A stretch of 64,000 nucleotides of DNA, taken from Oegoconia quadripuncta. Lineage: Eukaryota > Arthropoda > Insecta > Lepidoptera > Autostichidae. The stretch covers positions 30,808,836 to 30,872,835 of the forward strand of contig OX438748.1 in assembly GCA_949316235.1 (NCBI GenBank). The letters run 5' to 3'. The notes below the pieces were generated by a model. That model made no database searches. It had not been told where the DNA came from and saw only the letters and a list, made by a program, of their open reading frames with translations. Positions 30,771 to 40,967 of the stretch are shown here, one piece after another. Numbering within the stretch: the first letter of the stretch is position 1; the number at the start of each line of letters is the position of its first letter. The position numbers were made by a program, and so were the translations under genes.

Positions 30771-33700
30771 AGAATGAAGTTGACCATACTGCGTTGCTCT
30801 CATTAGAAGATGCTGAGTTAAAAGAGCTCATTCCGAAGTTAGGTCATAGGATAAAATTAAAGAATTACATAAAATCATACAAGGAAAGTAAACATGGAGA
30901 AGTAACTTTCACGGTAAGTTTTACCTATCCATATAATTATCATAAAAGTCTGCTTTTGTAAATTAATGTTTTTTGAAAGTAAAATAACCAAATATAAAAC
31001 AAAGAAATTGATTTACAGTTTGTGGATAACTTGGATACGCAATGTTTAGAATCTACACCTAGTGATAATATTAGCCTACAGACAACTAGTGATGAAACTA
31101 CCCTGAATGACCGTGTGACCGAAGAACCATTAAACAACCAAATAAGGAGAGATGATAACACAAATGTAAGTGATATTTATATACATAACTACGAGTCCTA
31201 TGACATTTTGTTGCTGTTGTGATGCTATCTTGCTCTAATTTTCTGAAATTTTCAAGGATTTAAAAAGAATCATTGTGATAATCGAAAAAAGAGGCCGCTA
31301 TAAACTTCAAAGTAACTTTACCCATGTTCTAAAAATATTTTCATTTTGAAACCTTACATCGTTTTATAGATCTAGGTGCCCAAAGAAAATATTTTTATAG
31401 AACATGGATAAAGTTACTTTGTAGTGGCCTCTTTTCGATTATCTATCACAATGAATCTTTTTAAACCTTTACAAATTTCAGAAAATTAGAGCAAGATCAT
31501 CATAACAGCATTAAAATGTAATATGCCTTTAATGTAGCTCTGAAAATGTTGAAACTGTTTAACTTCACCTCCCATTGCTAGATACTAAAGGCTTCCTGGG
31601 CGGCTGATCTGGAGGTTCTGCATTCACTTTGTGCGACTATCCTGTTTGGTTAGGAAATTGCAGGCTATGACCTGATTGTCCGAAAAGTAACACTTACAAA
31701 GTGCTTCCTCCTCATCAGTCCGTAACTGTATACATCCCACTACTAAATACCTTCCCTTACAAAGTGCTTACCTTACAAAGTTTTTACTAACTTTACAATT
31801 TATATACATTGAATTCATTTAACAGGTAAAAATGTTGGTAAACAACATGGTGGTTAATTAACACTGTGAGCTACCATTTTGGCATACCAAACACAAAGCA
31901 AAAAAAAAGTAATATTTGGGTTAATGAATTAGAAATTAATATTACAATACAATGTCAATATGTCGCTGGTAATGTCAAAAATGCGAAATATAATAGTAGT
32001 TTATGCGATTGCCGTATAAAAAGGGGGTATTAAGACACAAGTGTCTGTGTATTTGTAATGTGCTGCTGTCTGAATGGGTCAAATAAATTATGCTTATTCT
32101 TTATTACCGTGCTTTGGAAAGCATGTTAAGCTGTGGGATCTACAGTCATTCGTTAAATGAGCCATGTTAGTTTGGCGGCTCAATAACTCTTGATGCCTGT
32201 TTATGTGTAAATATGAAACTAATGTGGACCCGTGGGCATTCTAGTAAATTAAATTGAAATAATATAAGCCTGCAATATTATTTGTTTGTTGCAGGTAACT
32301 GATATAATAAATGTACGTAATTTCAATTAATCCATGCATTACATTGATAAAGTACCTGTGTAATTGCTTGTAGAAAATATAGTTAGTCCTGCATTGCATA
32401 AAAATGTAAGTACCTATTAGTTATTAGTTACATTTCATTTTAGATGTATTTAAAAAATTTGCATGTGTACTTTTTAACACGTTTTTATTAGCTTCATCTG
32501 TAACTAGTTACTTGACAAACAAAATGTTTGACCTAGTCTTTCCAGTCCGATGAACTCAACCGACCAACTGAAAGCGATAAACTTTTTTTTGTTCTCAATG
32601 ATAATGCATATTTATATATGTATAGATGAGCTTTGATTGGTGGTACTGGCCTCGTCATCTCTTATCCCAAAGCAATATTAGGTATTTTTTTAGCTGACTG
32701 TCGATATTACAAATAGTATTTAAGTATACATAGTAATTTTTCTATATTGATAATGCTTATCAATAGTTTTCATAAATTGTGCTATCAATAGTATAGATTA
32801 AAAACTATCGATAGTATCGATACTATAGTTTTTACAATATTTTGAGGAATAATTGTCTAATTGCATTGTAAATTTTTCACTGAACACAATTTTTCTTCTG
32901 ACAAATATACTAACAGTGATAGTACCTACAAGAGAAATCGCCAAAGAAAGACTCAAATGTTGTTTTAAAATCTACTATTTTCCACATAATTTACTGTGTT
33001 TTTGTTTAATTTACAGCTTCTACGCGACTTCAAACATTTGTATCCTGAAAAAGAAACCTGTCTCTTTTCGAACATCTTCCTGAAAAAAGAAGAAATAATC
33101 AGTTACGCAAAGCAGAAGTTGGGAAAGACACGTGATAAAACATTAAGTAGCAATGTATCGGAAATCTTAAAGCTTTTGAATGGTAAGTGTACATACACAT
33201 AATAATTTATGGAGTTGTTTTATCAATTTTGTTTATTTACCTATACATACCTATATATTTTCAGTTACTTTTTAACTGACTTCCAAAAAAAGGAGGAGAT
33301 TATCAATTCGAGTGTATGTTTTTTTTGTGTGTGTATGTTACGCTCCGACAATTGTGAACCGATTTCAACGAAATTTTTTTTTTAAGAAGGGTATAGCTCA
33401 CGGGTGCTCCCATTTTAATTTGGTGCAGATCGGATCAAAAGGAGGAAGATTCGAAGTCTGTTGTTTTGCCAATTTTTGGCGGGTGATTATTAGTAGTCTG
33501 TTATCGAATGGTGCAAACGGGATCCTATGACTAAACCTACTCTTTCTGTATGTCTGTCTACCTTTACCACAGAATAGTGCCTTTACGTCCTACTTACCTT
33601 TAAACAGATGTCTTGTTCTCGATCCATAATAGATAGTTTGAAATTTCACTGAATGTGTTATTCGCCAATAAGTATAAACTGGTGTCGATTCGGATGTACA

Positions 33701-34840
33701 ACGAACTAAACTAAATTTAAATTATATCTATCCTTTTCTAACCACTAATATATGAAAAGGATGACATATAATTAAGTCCTGTCAAATTAAGTTTAAGGAT
33801 CAAAACAAGCACTGACTTCTTCAATAATTTTAGGTGTACACCTAGCGACGTCACGACTAAAATACTATGGAGCGACTTGTTTTGACAGCTCTTAACTTAA
33901 TTTGACAGGACTTATTTTAAATCGTCCCTTTCTTGTTAATAGTGTTAGAAAAGGATATAATATTTGCTTTCACATGCCGAAGTTAATGCATATTCTCAGG
34001 AACACGGTACTTAGTGGGAATTCCCGTGACAAAAAAGGGGATTATTTGTCACTTCTAACTTTGAGTGGCAGTTACAAAGTACCTTGTTGCAGAAAAAAAT
34101 TATAACGTCATTTTTTTGTATGGAAAAACAAAACGTTTTTTCTTCAGAAACCTTTCTCTAGTGTCAAGACTGTTGCTCTAGCACAGTGTTTCCCAACCTT
34201 TTTAGGCCATGCCCCACCTTAACATTTCTAAAATTTTTATGCCCCCCCATACATAATTTTTAACCTTCAAAAATGTTTTGTTCCCTTAAGAAATATAAAT
34301 GATAAGTTTTAGGAAGAAGAAGTTTTCTTAAGAAATATAAAATTGTTATCAAAACATCGTAAGTAAGATTTCATTTGCATTGCATTTAAATAACCCAAAG
34401 CGATAGGGTTAAAGTCGTGTCGAGTCCATTTTTAAATTGCCCCCCTTAACTATCAAATTGCCCCCCTGTGGGGCGTGGGCCCCACGTTGGGAAACACCGC
34501 TCTAGCAGCAGCCGCCTTCAGAGATCTAAATTTTCTTTTTTCAATAATAATTTATTTTGTAGTGTAGTTGTGTAGCGCTAGTCCGACTCGCACTTGGCCG
34601 GTTTTTTACTTGCAGTGGGTTTTTGTATTTACTTTTTTACAATTTTTACAGTTAAAACTAAGTATTTTATATTTTTTACCAGAAAACGACGAAGAAAACG
34701 GGAAAAACGTGGCTTTGATTTTACTGGCATACACAATCAACATATCTCCACTTAGAAAAAAAAAAAGGCAAACCAAACTGGAAACCTTCAAGAGCAGAAA
34801 CACTCAACGGATACAGATGATAACACAAATGGAGAAGTAA
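30771..34840 (+). CDS. Uncharacterised SAM-like protein, four exons, 5' end incomplete
   Basis: Exons 30771-30913, 31019-31165, 33017-33182 and 34683-34840 (stop TAA). All donors read GTAAGT or GTAAGTG and acceptors end CAG. Phases agree throughout: phase 0 after exons 1 and 2, phase 1 after exon 3. The encoded part is about 205 residues. Exon 1 gives a helical segment (LLSLEDAELKELIPKLGHR then IKLKNYIK) resembling the end of a SAM-like domain of the LIPxLGxR type common in uncharacterised arthropod proteins. Exon 2 is Thr/Ser/Asn-rich and probably disordered. Exon 3 is basic and helical. Exon 4 ends in a lysine/arginine-rich tail. The first exon is missing: a phase-1 donor must lie upstream. 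No function is proposed. It may be a live gene or a recent paralogue; the odd tail of exon 4 is described among the findings. Confidence 0.6.
31213..31509. repeat. Long intronic hairpin (foldback MITE)
   Basis: Left arm 31213-31345 and right arm 31385-31509 are imperfect inverted copies (GCTCTAATTTTCTGAAATTT against its complement; CATGTTCTAAAAATATTTTC likewise), with a spacer of about 40 bp. It lies 48 bp into intron 2 of the SAM-like gene. Confidence 0.8.
31625..31760. repeat. CR1-like tail remnant
   Basis: CATCAGTCCGTAACTGTATACATCCCACTACTAAATACCTTCCC resembles a decayed reverse-complement LINE/SINE-D tail. Nearby are repeated CTTACAAAGTGCTT words. Confidence 0.3.
31761..33016. other. Remainder of intron 2, no exon seen
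   Basis: AT-rich. 32020-32105 looks like a retroelement 3' end (GTGCTGCTGTCTGAATGGGTCAAATAAATTATGC). 32790-32835 has overlapping TATCGATA words (ACTATCGATAGTATCGATAC), the DRE-type motif common upstream of insect genes. No consensus exon was noticed. Confidence 0.4.
33275..33480 (+). repeat. Dispersed insect repeat (ACTTCCAAAAAAAGGAGGAG type)
   Basis: AACTGACTTCCAAAAAAAGGAGGAGATTATCAATTCG, a T-rich stretch, GTGAACCGATTTCAACG and AAGAAGGGTATAGCTCACGGG are in the order of a very common insect transposable repeat. It sits in intron 3. A related piece is at 53365-53530. Confidence 0.55.
33775..33914. mobile_element. MITE with 38-bp terminal inverted repeats
   Basis: The left end AAGTCCTGTCAAATTAAGTTTAAGG is mirrored by the right end CTTAACTTAATTTGACAGGACTT, with AACAAG/CTTGTTTT continuing the arms. 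It is 140 bp, non-coding, and lies in intron 3. Confidence 0.75.
34184..34499. mobile_element. hAT-type MITE with 8-bp target duplication
   Basis: The ends are CAGTGTTTCCCAACCTTTTT and the complement of CGGTGTTTCCCAACGTGGGG, hAT-type tips. An exact 8-bp duplication CTCTAGCA flanks them (34176-34183 and 34500-34507), the length hAT transposases make. It is 316 bp with no coding capacity, in intron 3. Confidence 0.85.
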
Positions 34841-34956
34841 CTTTCACCTCATACATGTTAGGCTTGTTTTGGCATAGCAGCCCAAGAAGCCTCTTAAAGA
34901 CGGCCTGAGATAAATGAGTGTCCGCAATATGTAAAACTTAACCGGGTAGGTCGACC

Positions 34957-35232
34957 AAAACCCACCTGTCGTGTGATGCTTCCCGGCACGACGACGGACG
35001 ATTTTTTTTAAAATTTTTATGGTACTAATTCTGGTTTTTAAATGTACTTAGTTGTATCGTAAAAATAAAAGTTTGCCAGGTATGGCAGAACCACAATTTA
35101 CTACCACAGGAGTACAATTTTTTGTTTTTACGGTACAATTATGTACAATTAAAAACCAGAATTTGTACCACAAAAAATTTCAAAAAATCGACCGTCGTCG
35201 TGCCAGTAAGCATCACACGACAGGTGGGTTTT
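34957..35232. mobile_element. Foldback element, arms about 105 bp
   Basis: The left arm AAAACCCACCTGTCGTGTGATGC continues through GGCACGACGAC and TTCTGGTTTTTAA and is mirrored by the right arm ending GCATCACACGACAGGTGGGTTTT. A short unique loop lies between. The transcript would form one long hairpin. Confidence 0.85.
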
Positions 35233-35478
35233 GAGTTTACCTTTGGTTTGGAATATGAAGATGTCATGTCGAGATGAATATTTATGTTAATTAACTTGGC
35301 GTTGATGAAAAATCTACTGTGGGCGTATATTATGTTATTGTAGAGTAGCTCTTTTTTAGTCAACCACCCTTAAACTCATACATGTTAGGCTTGTTTTGGC
35401 ATAGCAGCCCATGAAGCCTCTTAAAGACGGCCTGAGATAAATCAGTGTCCGCAATATGTTTTACAGGGTAGGTCGACC

Positions 35479-35754
35479 AAAACCCACCTGTCGTGTGATG
35501 CTTCCCGGCACGACGACGGACGATTTTTTTTCTAATTTTTATGGTACAAATTCTGGTTTTTAAATGTACTTAGTTGTACGGTAAAAATAAAAGTTTGCCA
35601 GGTATGGCAGAACCACAATTTACTACCACAGGAGTACAAATTTTTATTTTTACGGTACAATTATGTACAATTAAAAACCAGAATTTGTACCACAAAAAAT
35701 TTCAAAAAATCGACTGTCGTCGTGCCAGGAAGCATCACACGACAGGTGGGTTTT
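35479..35754. mobile_element. Second copy of the foldback element
   Basis: Same arms as 34957-35232, carried along by the tandem duplication. Small differences in the arms (for example CGACTGTCGTCGTGCC for CGACCGTCGTCGTGCC) show divergence since then. Confidence 0.85.
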
Positions 35755-36007
35755 GAGTTTACCTTTGGTTTGGAATATGAAGATGTCATGTCGAGATGAA
35801 TATTTAGGTTAATTAACTTGGCGTTGATAAAAATCTACTGTGGCCGGATATTATGTTATTGTAGAGCAGCTCTTTTTTAGTCAACTACCCTTAAACTCAT
35901 ACATGTTAGGCTTGTTTTGGCATAGCAGGCCATGAAGCCTCTTAAAGACGGCCTGAGATAAATCAGTGTCCGCAATATGTAACACTTACCAGGGCAGGGT
36001 TGTATAC

Positions 36008-36153
36008 GTCGACCGTTTAAATGAGTCCTCGCTCGCGGAGTACAGGGGCGAGCGTGCGCGGCGGAATGGCTATGCGCGCTACAGCCGTACGCCTCGCTCA
36101 CCTCCTTTGTCATCCATCATACCCCGCAAGCGAGGACTCGTTTAAACGGTCGA
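36008..36153. mobile_element. MITE with 30-bp terminal inverted repeats
   Basis: The left end GTCGACCGTTTAAATGAGTCCTCGCTCGCGG is mirrored by the right end CCGCAAGCGAGGACTCGTTTAAACGGTCGA. The centre is GC-rich (GCGTGCGCGGCGG), unlike its surroundings. Confidence 0.75.
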
Positions 36154-36300
36154 GTTATAGCTGCTTACAGCGGCCTCAATGAAAAAAAACACCTCAAAGA
36201 CTAATAAAAAAAACTAGTAGTACTTTAGTGATCTGCCAGACAGTTTATAAATACTCGTTGCATTTACTGACTTAGATTTTTTTATGAGGGCGCTAGTTGA

Positions 36301-36428
36301 CAGGTGGTGTGATGCTTCCTGACACGACCACAGTCGTTTGCAATTTTTTGTGGTACAAATTTAACGACCAGAATTGGTACCAAAAAATTTCAAAAAATCG
36401 ACTGGTCGTGCCAGGAAGCATCACACTA
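36301..36428. mobile_element. Short third foldback element
   Basis: GTGTGATGCTTCCTGACACGACC is opposed by GGTCGTGCCAGGAAGCATCACAC with a short centre. It is a compact relative of 34957-35232, about 125 bp and almost wholly self-complementary. Confidence 0.75.
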
Positions 36429-37099
36429 TGATTAGGTATGTGGGGCTATACAGGCCATTTATTTTATTAGGACGTGATTTATTGTGCCGTACGTTAAATG
36501 TACATCATGTACGTGCATTATTTGGGTTTAATTATTTATTGTTATTAATTGTACTGCTTCAATATCTAACATATTTAGTAAGATAAGAAATAAAACTTGG
36601 AGATCGGTTCTGTTTTTTTCATGCAACTTCTTCATGTATGTATGATTCAAATTTATAAAAATAATTATGTTTCAATATATTAAAATAAACGGACAGTTCA
36701 TTAAAACAAGTATATCATTTAAAAATATGTTTATTACATTTATCTTACCTACCTGTAACAATGCTGTATAAGTACTATGATCGTCTATTGTTTTTTAAGC
36801 TTTTAAAGCTGAGACATTTGAATATTTTCATAGTAGTTTAATTTGTTTAGAAATGCTGTATTATTGTGATCTTCCACTCTTTTAATTAACTTAAGGCTTT
36901 AACTCATTGAACATTTTCGTTTACGTACAGTAATCGATGTACATATGCGCGGAAGCGCCCAATTGCATTTCACGTGCGGAAGCCCGTGAACGGGTTTCTC
37001 GCACGAACAATTTATGTTTCTGAGCGAGACGTATGGCGACAGCTACGGAAAAATGTGGAAGCGTGCTGGTAAATGGGCTACAATCCTTTTGTATTGGAG
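36429..37099. other. No gene seen
   Basis: AT-rich DNA without a partner elsewhere in the window, up to the first satellite-like words near 37100. Confidence 0.45.
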
Positions 37100-37480
37100 A
37101 TGGCTACTTACAGGTACTGTTGCGAGTATATGGTTTCGTGCTGTGTGTGTACTTATGTTATGGGACTATCTACTTAGGATAAGGTTGCAGCTACAGGGTA
37201 TCATGTTCTTTCTTAATTATGTACTGTGACAGCCTACTTATGTTACTATTGCTGTTATAATGCGCAAAAGTATCTTAACAGGCGATCACAGTACATAAGT
37301 ATGAAAGAACATGATGCGCTGTAGCTGCAACAGTATCCTAAATAGGTGGTCACAGTACCTAAGTAAGAAACAACATGACGCCCTGTAGCTGCAACAGTTC
37401 GGTAAGTAGCCAGCTGCAGTACATAAGTACGATGCAACATGATATCATGTAGCCGCAACAGTACATTAAGTAGACGGTCA
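37100..37480. repeat. Inverted set of 64-bp repeats leading into the 85-bp satellite
   Basis: From about 37288 units of about 64 bp run GTACATAAGTATGAAAGAACATGATG...CTGTAGCTGCAACAGTA...GGTCACA three times in plus orientation. Just upstream (37160-37255) the same words occur reversed (GGTTGCAGCTACAGGGTATCATGTTCTTTC). The symmetry centre is near 37240-37260. Confidence 0.7.
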
Positions 37481-39075
37481 CAGTACTTAAGTAGCAAACA
37501 GCATGCTGTACAGTATCTGCACCATGATGTAAGTCGGCTGCCTACTTACGATAGAGAGGCAGGCACATTACATAACTAGCAAACAGCATGCTGTACAGTA
37601 TCTGCACCATGATGTAAGGCGGCTGCCTACTTACGATAGAGAGGCAGGCACATTACATAACTAGCAAACAGCATGCTGTACAGTGTCTGCACCATGATGT
37701 AAGTCGGCTGCCTACTTACAATAGAGAGGCAGACACATTACCTAAGTAGCAAACAGCATGCTGTACAGTATCTGCACCATGATGTAAGTCGGCTGCCTAC
37801 TTACAATAGAGAGGCAGGCACATTACATAACTAGCAAACAGCATGCTGTACAGTATCTGCACCATGATGTAAGTCGGCTGCCTACTTACAATAGAGAGGC
37901 AGACACATTACCTAAGTAGCAAACAGCATGCTGTACAGTATCTGCACCATGATGTAAGTCGGCTGCCTACTTACAATAGAGAGGCAGACACATTACCTAA
38001 GTAGCAAACAGCATGCTGTACAGTATCTGCACCATGATGTAAGTCGGCTGCCTACTTACAATAGAGAGGCAGACACATTACCTAAGTAGCAAACAGCATG
38101 CTGTACAGTATCTGCACCATGATGTAAGTCGGCTGCCTACTTACAATAGAGAGGCAGACACATTACCTAAGTAGCAAACAGCATGCTGTACAGTATCTGC
38201 ACCATGATGTAAGTCGGCTGCCTACTTACAATAGAGAGGCAGGCACATTACATAACTAGCAAACAGCATGCTGTCCAGTATCTGCACCATGACGTAAGTC
38301 GGCTGCCTACTTACAATAGAGAGGCAGACACATTACTTAAGTAGCAAACAGCATGCTCTGCAGTATCTGCACCATGATGTAAGTCGGCTGCCTACTTACA
38401 ATAGAGAGGCAGACACATTACATAAGTAGCAAACAGCATGCTATGCAGTATCTGCACCATGATGTAAGTCGGCTGCCTACTTACGCTAGAGAGACAGGTA
38501 CATTACACAAGTAGCAAACAGCATGCTGTACTGTATCTGCACCATGATGTAAGTCGGCTGCCTACTTACAATAGAGAGGCAGACCAATTACCCAAGTAGC
38601 AAACGGCATGCTGTACGCTATTCGCACCATAATGTAAGCAGCCTGCCTATTTACGATAGAGAGGCAGACACATTACCTAAGTAGCAAACAGCATTCTCTA
38701 CAGTATCTGCACCATGATGTAAGTCAGCTGCCTACTTACAATAGAGAGGCAGACACATTACATAAATAGGCAACAGCATGCTCTGCAGTATCTGCACCAC
38801 GATGTAAGTCGGCTGCCTACTTACAATAGAGAGGCAGACACATTACATAAGTAGCAAACAGCATGCTTTGCAGTATCTGCACCATGATGTAAGTCGGCTG
38901 CCTACTTACGCTAGAGAGACAGGTACATTACACAAGTAGCAATCAGAATGCCACATACTATCCGCACCAGGATGTAAGTCGGCTGCCTACTTACAATAGA
39001 GAGGCAGACTCATTACACAAGTAGCAAACAACATGCCATACAGTATCTGCCCTATGATGTAAGTCGGCTGCATAT
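37481..39075. repeat. 85-bp satellite, about 19 copies
   Basis: The unit marker GCATGCTGTACAGTATCTGC recurs at 37501, 37586, 37671 and onward every 85 bp. The unit also holds CCATGATGTAAGTCGGCTGCCTACTTAC and AGAGAGGCAG. The centre is homogeneous and both edges are diverged (from about 38600 substitutions accumulate). It is non-coding. Confidence 0.92.
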
Positions 39076-39404
39076 CGCCTATATCAGTATATACGTAAAT
39101 TTGACAGGAATACCAGCTACTTAGCAATAAGTAGCCCGCGCGGGTTACTTAAGTAAGTAGCAAAAAGCTCCAACAGGGTTTACGTGATCCGGCACATGAC
39201 GAAATTAATGAGCCGGGCTACTGACTGTCAACACAGTAAGCGTAATGGATCCGGCTACAAGTGTACTGTTGGGCCTCCCGGTTACGTAATTTAAGTAGGT
39301 GGGCGGGGGAAATTTTTCTCAGTGCGCCGCTGCCCTCTAGATAGCGTCGCAAAATATTGTGCAAGTAAAAAGTTCTAAATAAAATAAAAGTTTAAAAAAC
39401 ATCT
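39076..39404. repeat. Decayed satellite flank
   Basis: GCTACTTAGCAATAAGTAGC, TTACTTAAGTAAGTAGCAAA and GTTACGTAATTTAAGTAGG recall both the 85-bp unit and S1 words (CTACTTA, ACGTA) but show no period. No gene is seen. Confidence 0.45.
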
Positions 39405-39595
39405 AATCTAACACATCTTATCTAAATCTGCCGCCAAGCAGCAATGTTAATAGCATTGTTGTGTTCCGGTTGTCAGAGATAAGATGGCCAGCCCTCCACA
39501 TGTGTTGTGAGTCCGCTTTCACCTTTGACCTCATCTTCACTTAACATCAGGTGTGATTGAGGTCAAGTACCAACCCGTTGTGCATAAAAAAAAAA
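39405..39595 (+). mobile_element. SINE-C copy, 5' truncated
   Basis: It starts in the body (ATCTTATCTAAATCTGCCGCC), continues through TTGTCAGAGATAAGATGG and CATCAGGTGTGATTGAGGTC, and ends GTTGTGCAT with a poly(A) tail. Confidence 0.75.
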
Positions 39596-40384
39596 CTAAA
39601 ACCCGACCACTAAAAAATGTTATAGAAAATACAATGAGAGAACTGCAATAAGGCTTATTTTTAAATCTGTCATTGCAAGAGCCATAAACAAGCATCGCAG
39701 GTCTTAGGGATCTGACAAACCCAGAAACATGGCCCTGTTATGGGTCAAATAATCGATCGATTCGATTAGTAATAAATATTGTACCATATAAATTGATTTT
39801 CCGTTATTGCAGTTCTCCCATTTAATGTTCTATTAATTTTTTTTTGTTTTTAATTTTTCTTTGATAATAAGCTCGAACAACATAAACCTTGTCATATTTA
39901 TAGACATTACGCCTCATTTCTACCGCAATCCGACGCACACAAAATCCAATGATCAAGGCAGTTATCAACCTCTTTAAGGCCCGCTGTTATCTCGCTCGTT
40001 AACTCAAAAAATATTAAACGAAACAGAAACAGTCACTAAGCAACTTATTTCATTACACTCACATAAAAGCCAACAAACGACTTTTTTATTGCATATATAA
40101 AGTACTCATGAATAAAACATGACCGCCCCTATTCTCTGTGTCAAATTGTAAGCACAAATCAGCAAAATTAGGGAGAGAATGTAAGCCTGAATCCGTGTGG
40201 ATGTTACATAATGTATGTCCCATTTTCACTGCGCCGGCGGCTTTTCAACCGAGTGTGTATCAAAAGTGGATATTCTGAATAACTACCAAGTTAGGAAGGA
40301 ATTGATGTTGCAGTAAAGGTGATTATTGGAAAATTTGGAATACCCCCGAGATATCAAGCGATTAAATCATCCAGTAGACCAAAC
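39596..40384. other. No gene seen
   Basis: Intergenic, mixed AT content. No repeat partner was found within the window. Confidence 0.45.
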
Positions 40385-40640
40385 CAATATGTTATCTTCG
40401 AAACAACTAAACCGATTTTCATTAAAAATGGCGAAGAACGTAACCCTGTACAAATTAAGATATTGAAAATTTATAAAACTCGTAAGACAATGATATCATC
40501 GAAATACACCAACATTGTGTTTGAAGCTAAATATTTTCGAACCGATTCCAAACATATTCGGCTTAACCGATTTTCATCAAACATGGCTAAGGACCTGTTC
40601 CCTCGTTTAGTCCGGACAAAGACTGGACACACAGACATAA
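40385..40640 (+). repeat. Dispersed repeat, same family as 1020-1205
   Basis: TTATCTTCGAAACAAC, CCGATTTTCATTAAAAATGGC and a second CCGATTTTCATCAAACATGGC block show an internal duplication of the shared motif. The 121-codon open frame across it is derived from the repeat and is not called. Confidence 0.45.
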
Positions 40641-40967
40641 CTAACACCCGTCGTTTTTCGTCGGTGGTTAAAACATATTTTTAAAATACAGTTAAAAAAG
40701 AAAGTTAACAAACCGTATATATTTGGTGCCCGTCAGCCGAAAGACAAATTACCCTAATCCCGTTGTTTTCGTCGTCTAAAATAAGAACGGTACTAATGCA
40801 CATCGTGAACCTTGGCCTACTGAGGGCCTCATTACTTTGCATTAGCTACCTCAAAGCTCTCTTGAATAGGTAATTGTGCGACGTAAGACAAATTTGGGGT
40901 CGGTTTATATGGTATGCGGCGAGACGACAGGTTAATATCAGGTTCACTTATAAAATATGTTAAAATA
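40641..40967. other. No gene seen
   Basis: Intergenic. Nothing beyond short open stretches. Confidence 0.4.

Larger units (their letters stand above)
34848..36000. repeat. Tandem duplication, 521-527-bp unit, two copies plus a part
   Basis: The start word CTCATACATGTTAGGCTTG occurs at 34848, 35375 and 35896. The third copy is lost soon after AATATGTAACACTTACC (about 35990). Each full unit contains one palindromic element. The first unit begins 8 bp after the stop codon of the SAM-like gene, so it may supply that gene's 3' UTR. Confidence 0.85.

Noticed and set aside
36008..36153. A 78-codon minus-strand frame near this MITE as a gene
   Set aside because: It crosses the inverted repeat and the end of the tandem duplication, with no recognisable protein.
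37481..39075. A CRISPR-like array
   Set aside because: Units are contiguous 85-bp copies with no unique spacers, in a eukaryotic satellite context.
40319..40684. 121-codon frame as a gene
   Set aside because: It lies on a dispersed repeat shared with 1020-1205, with an internally duplicated motif.
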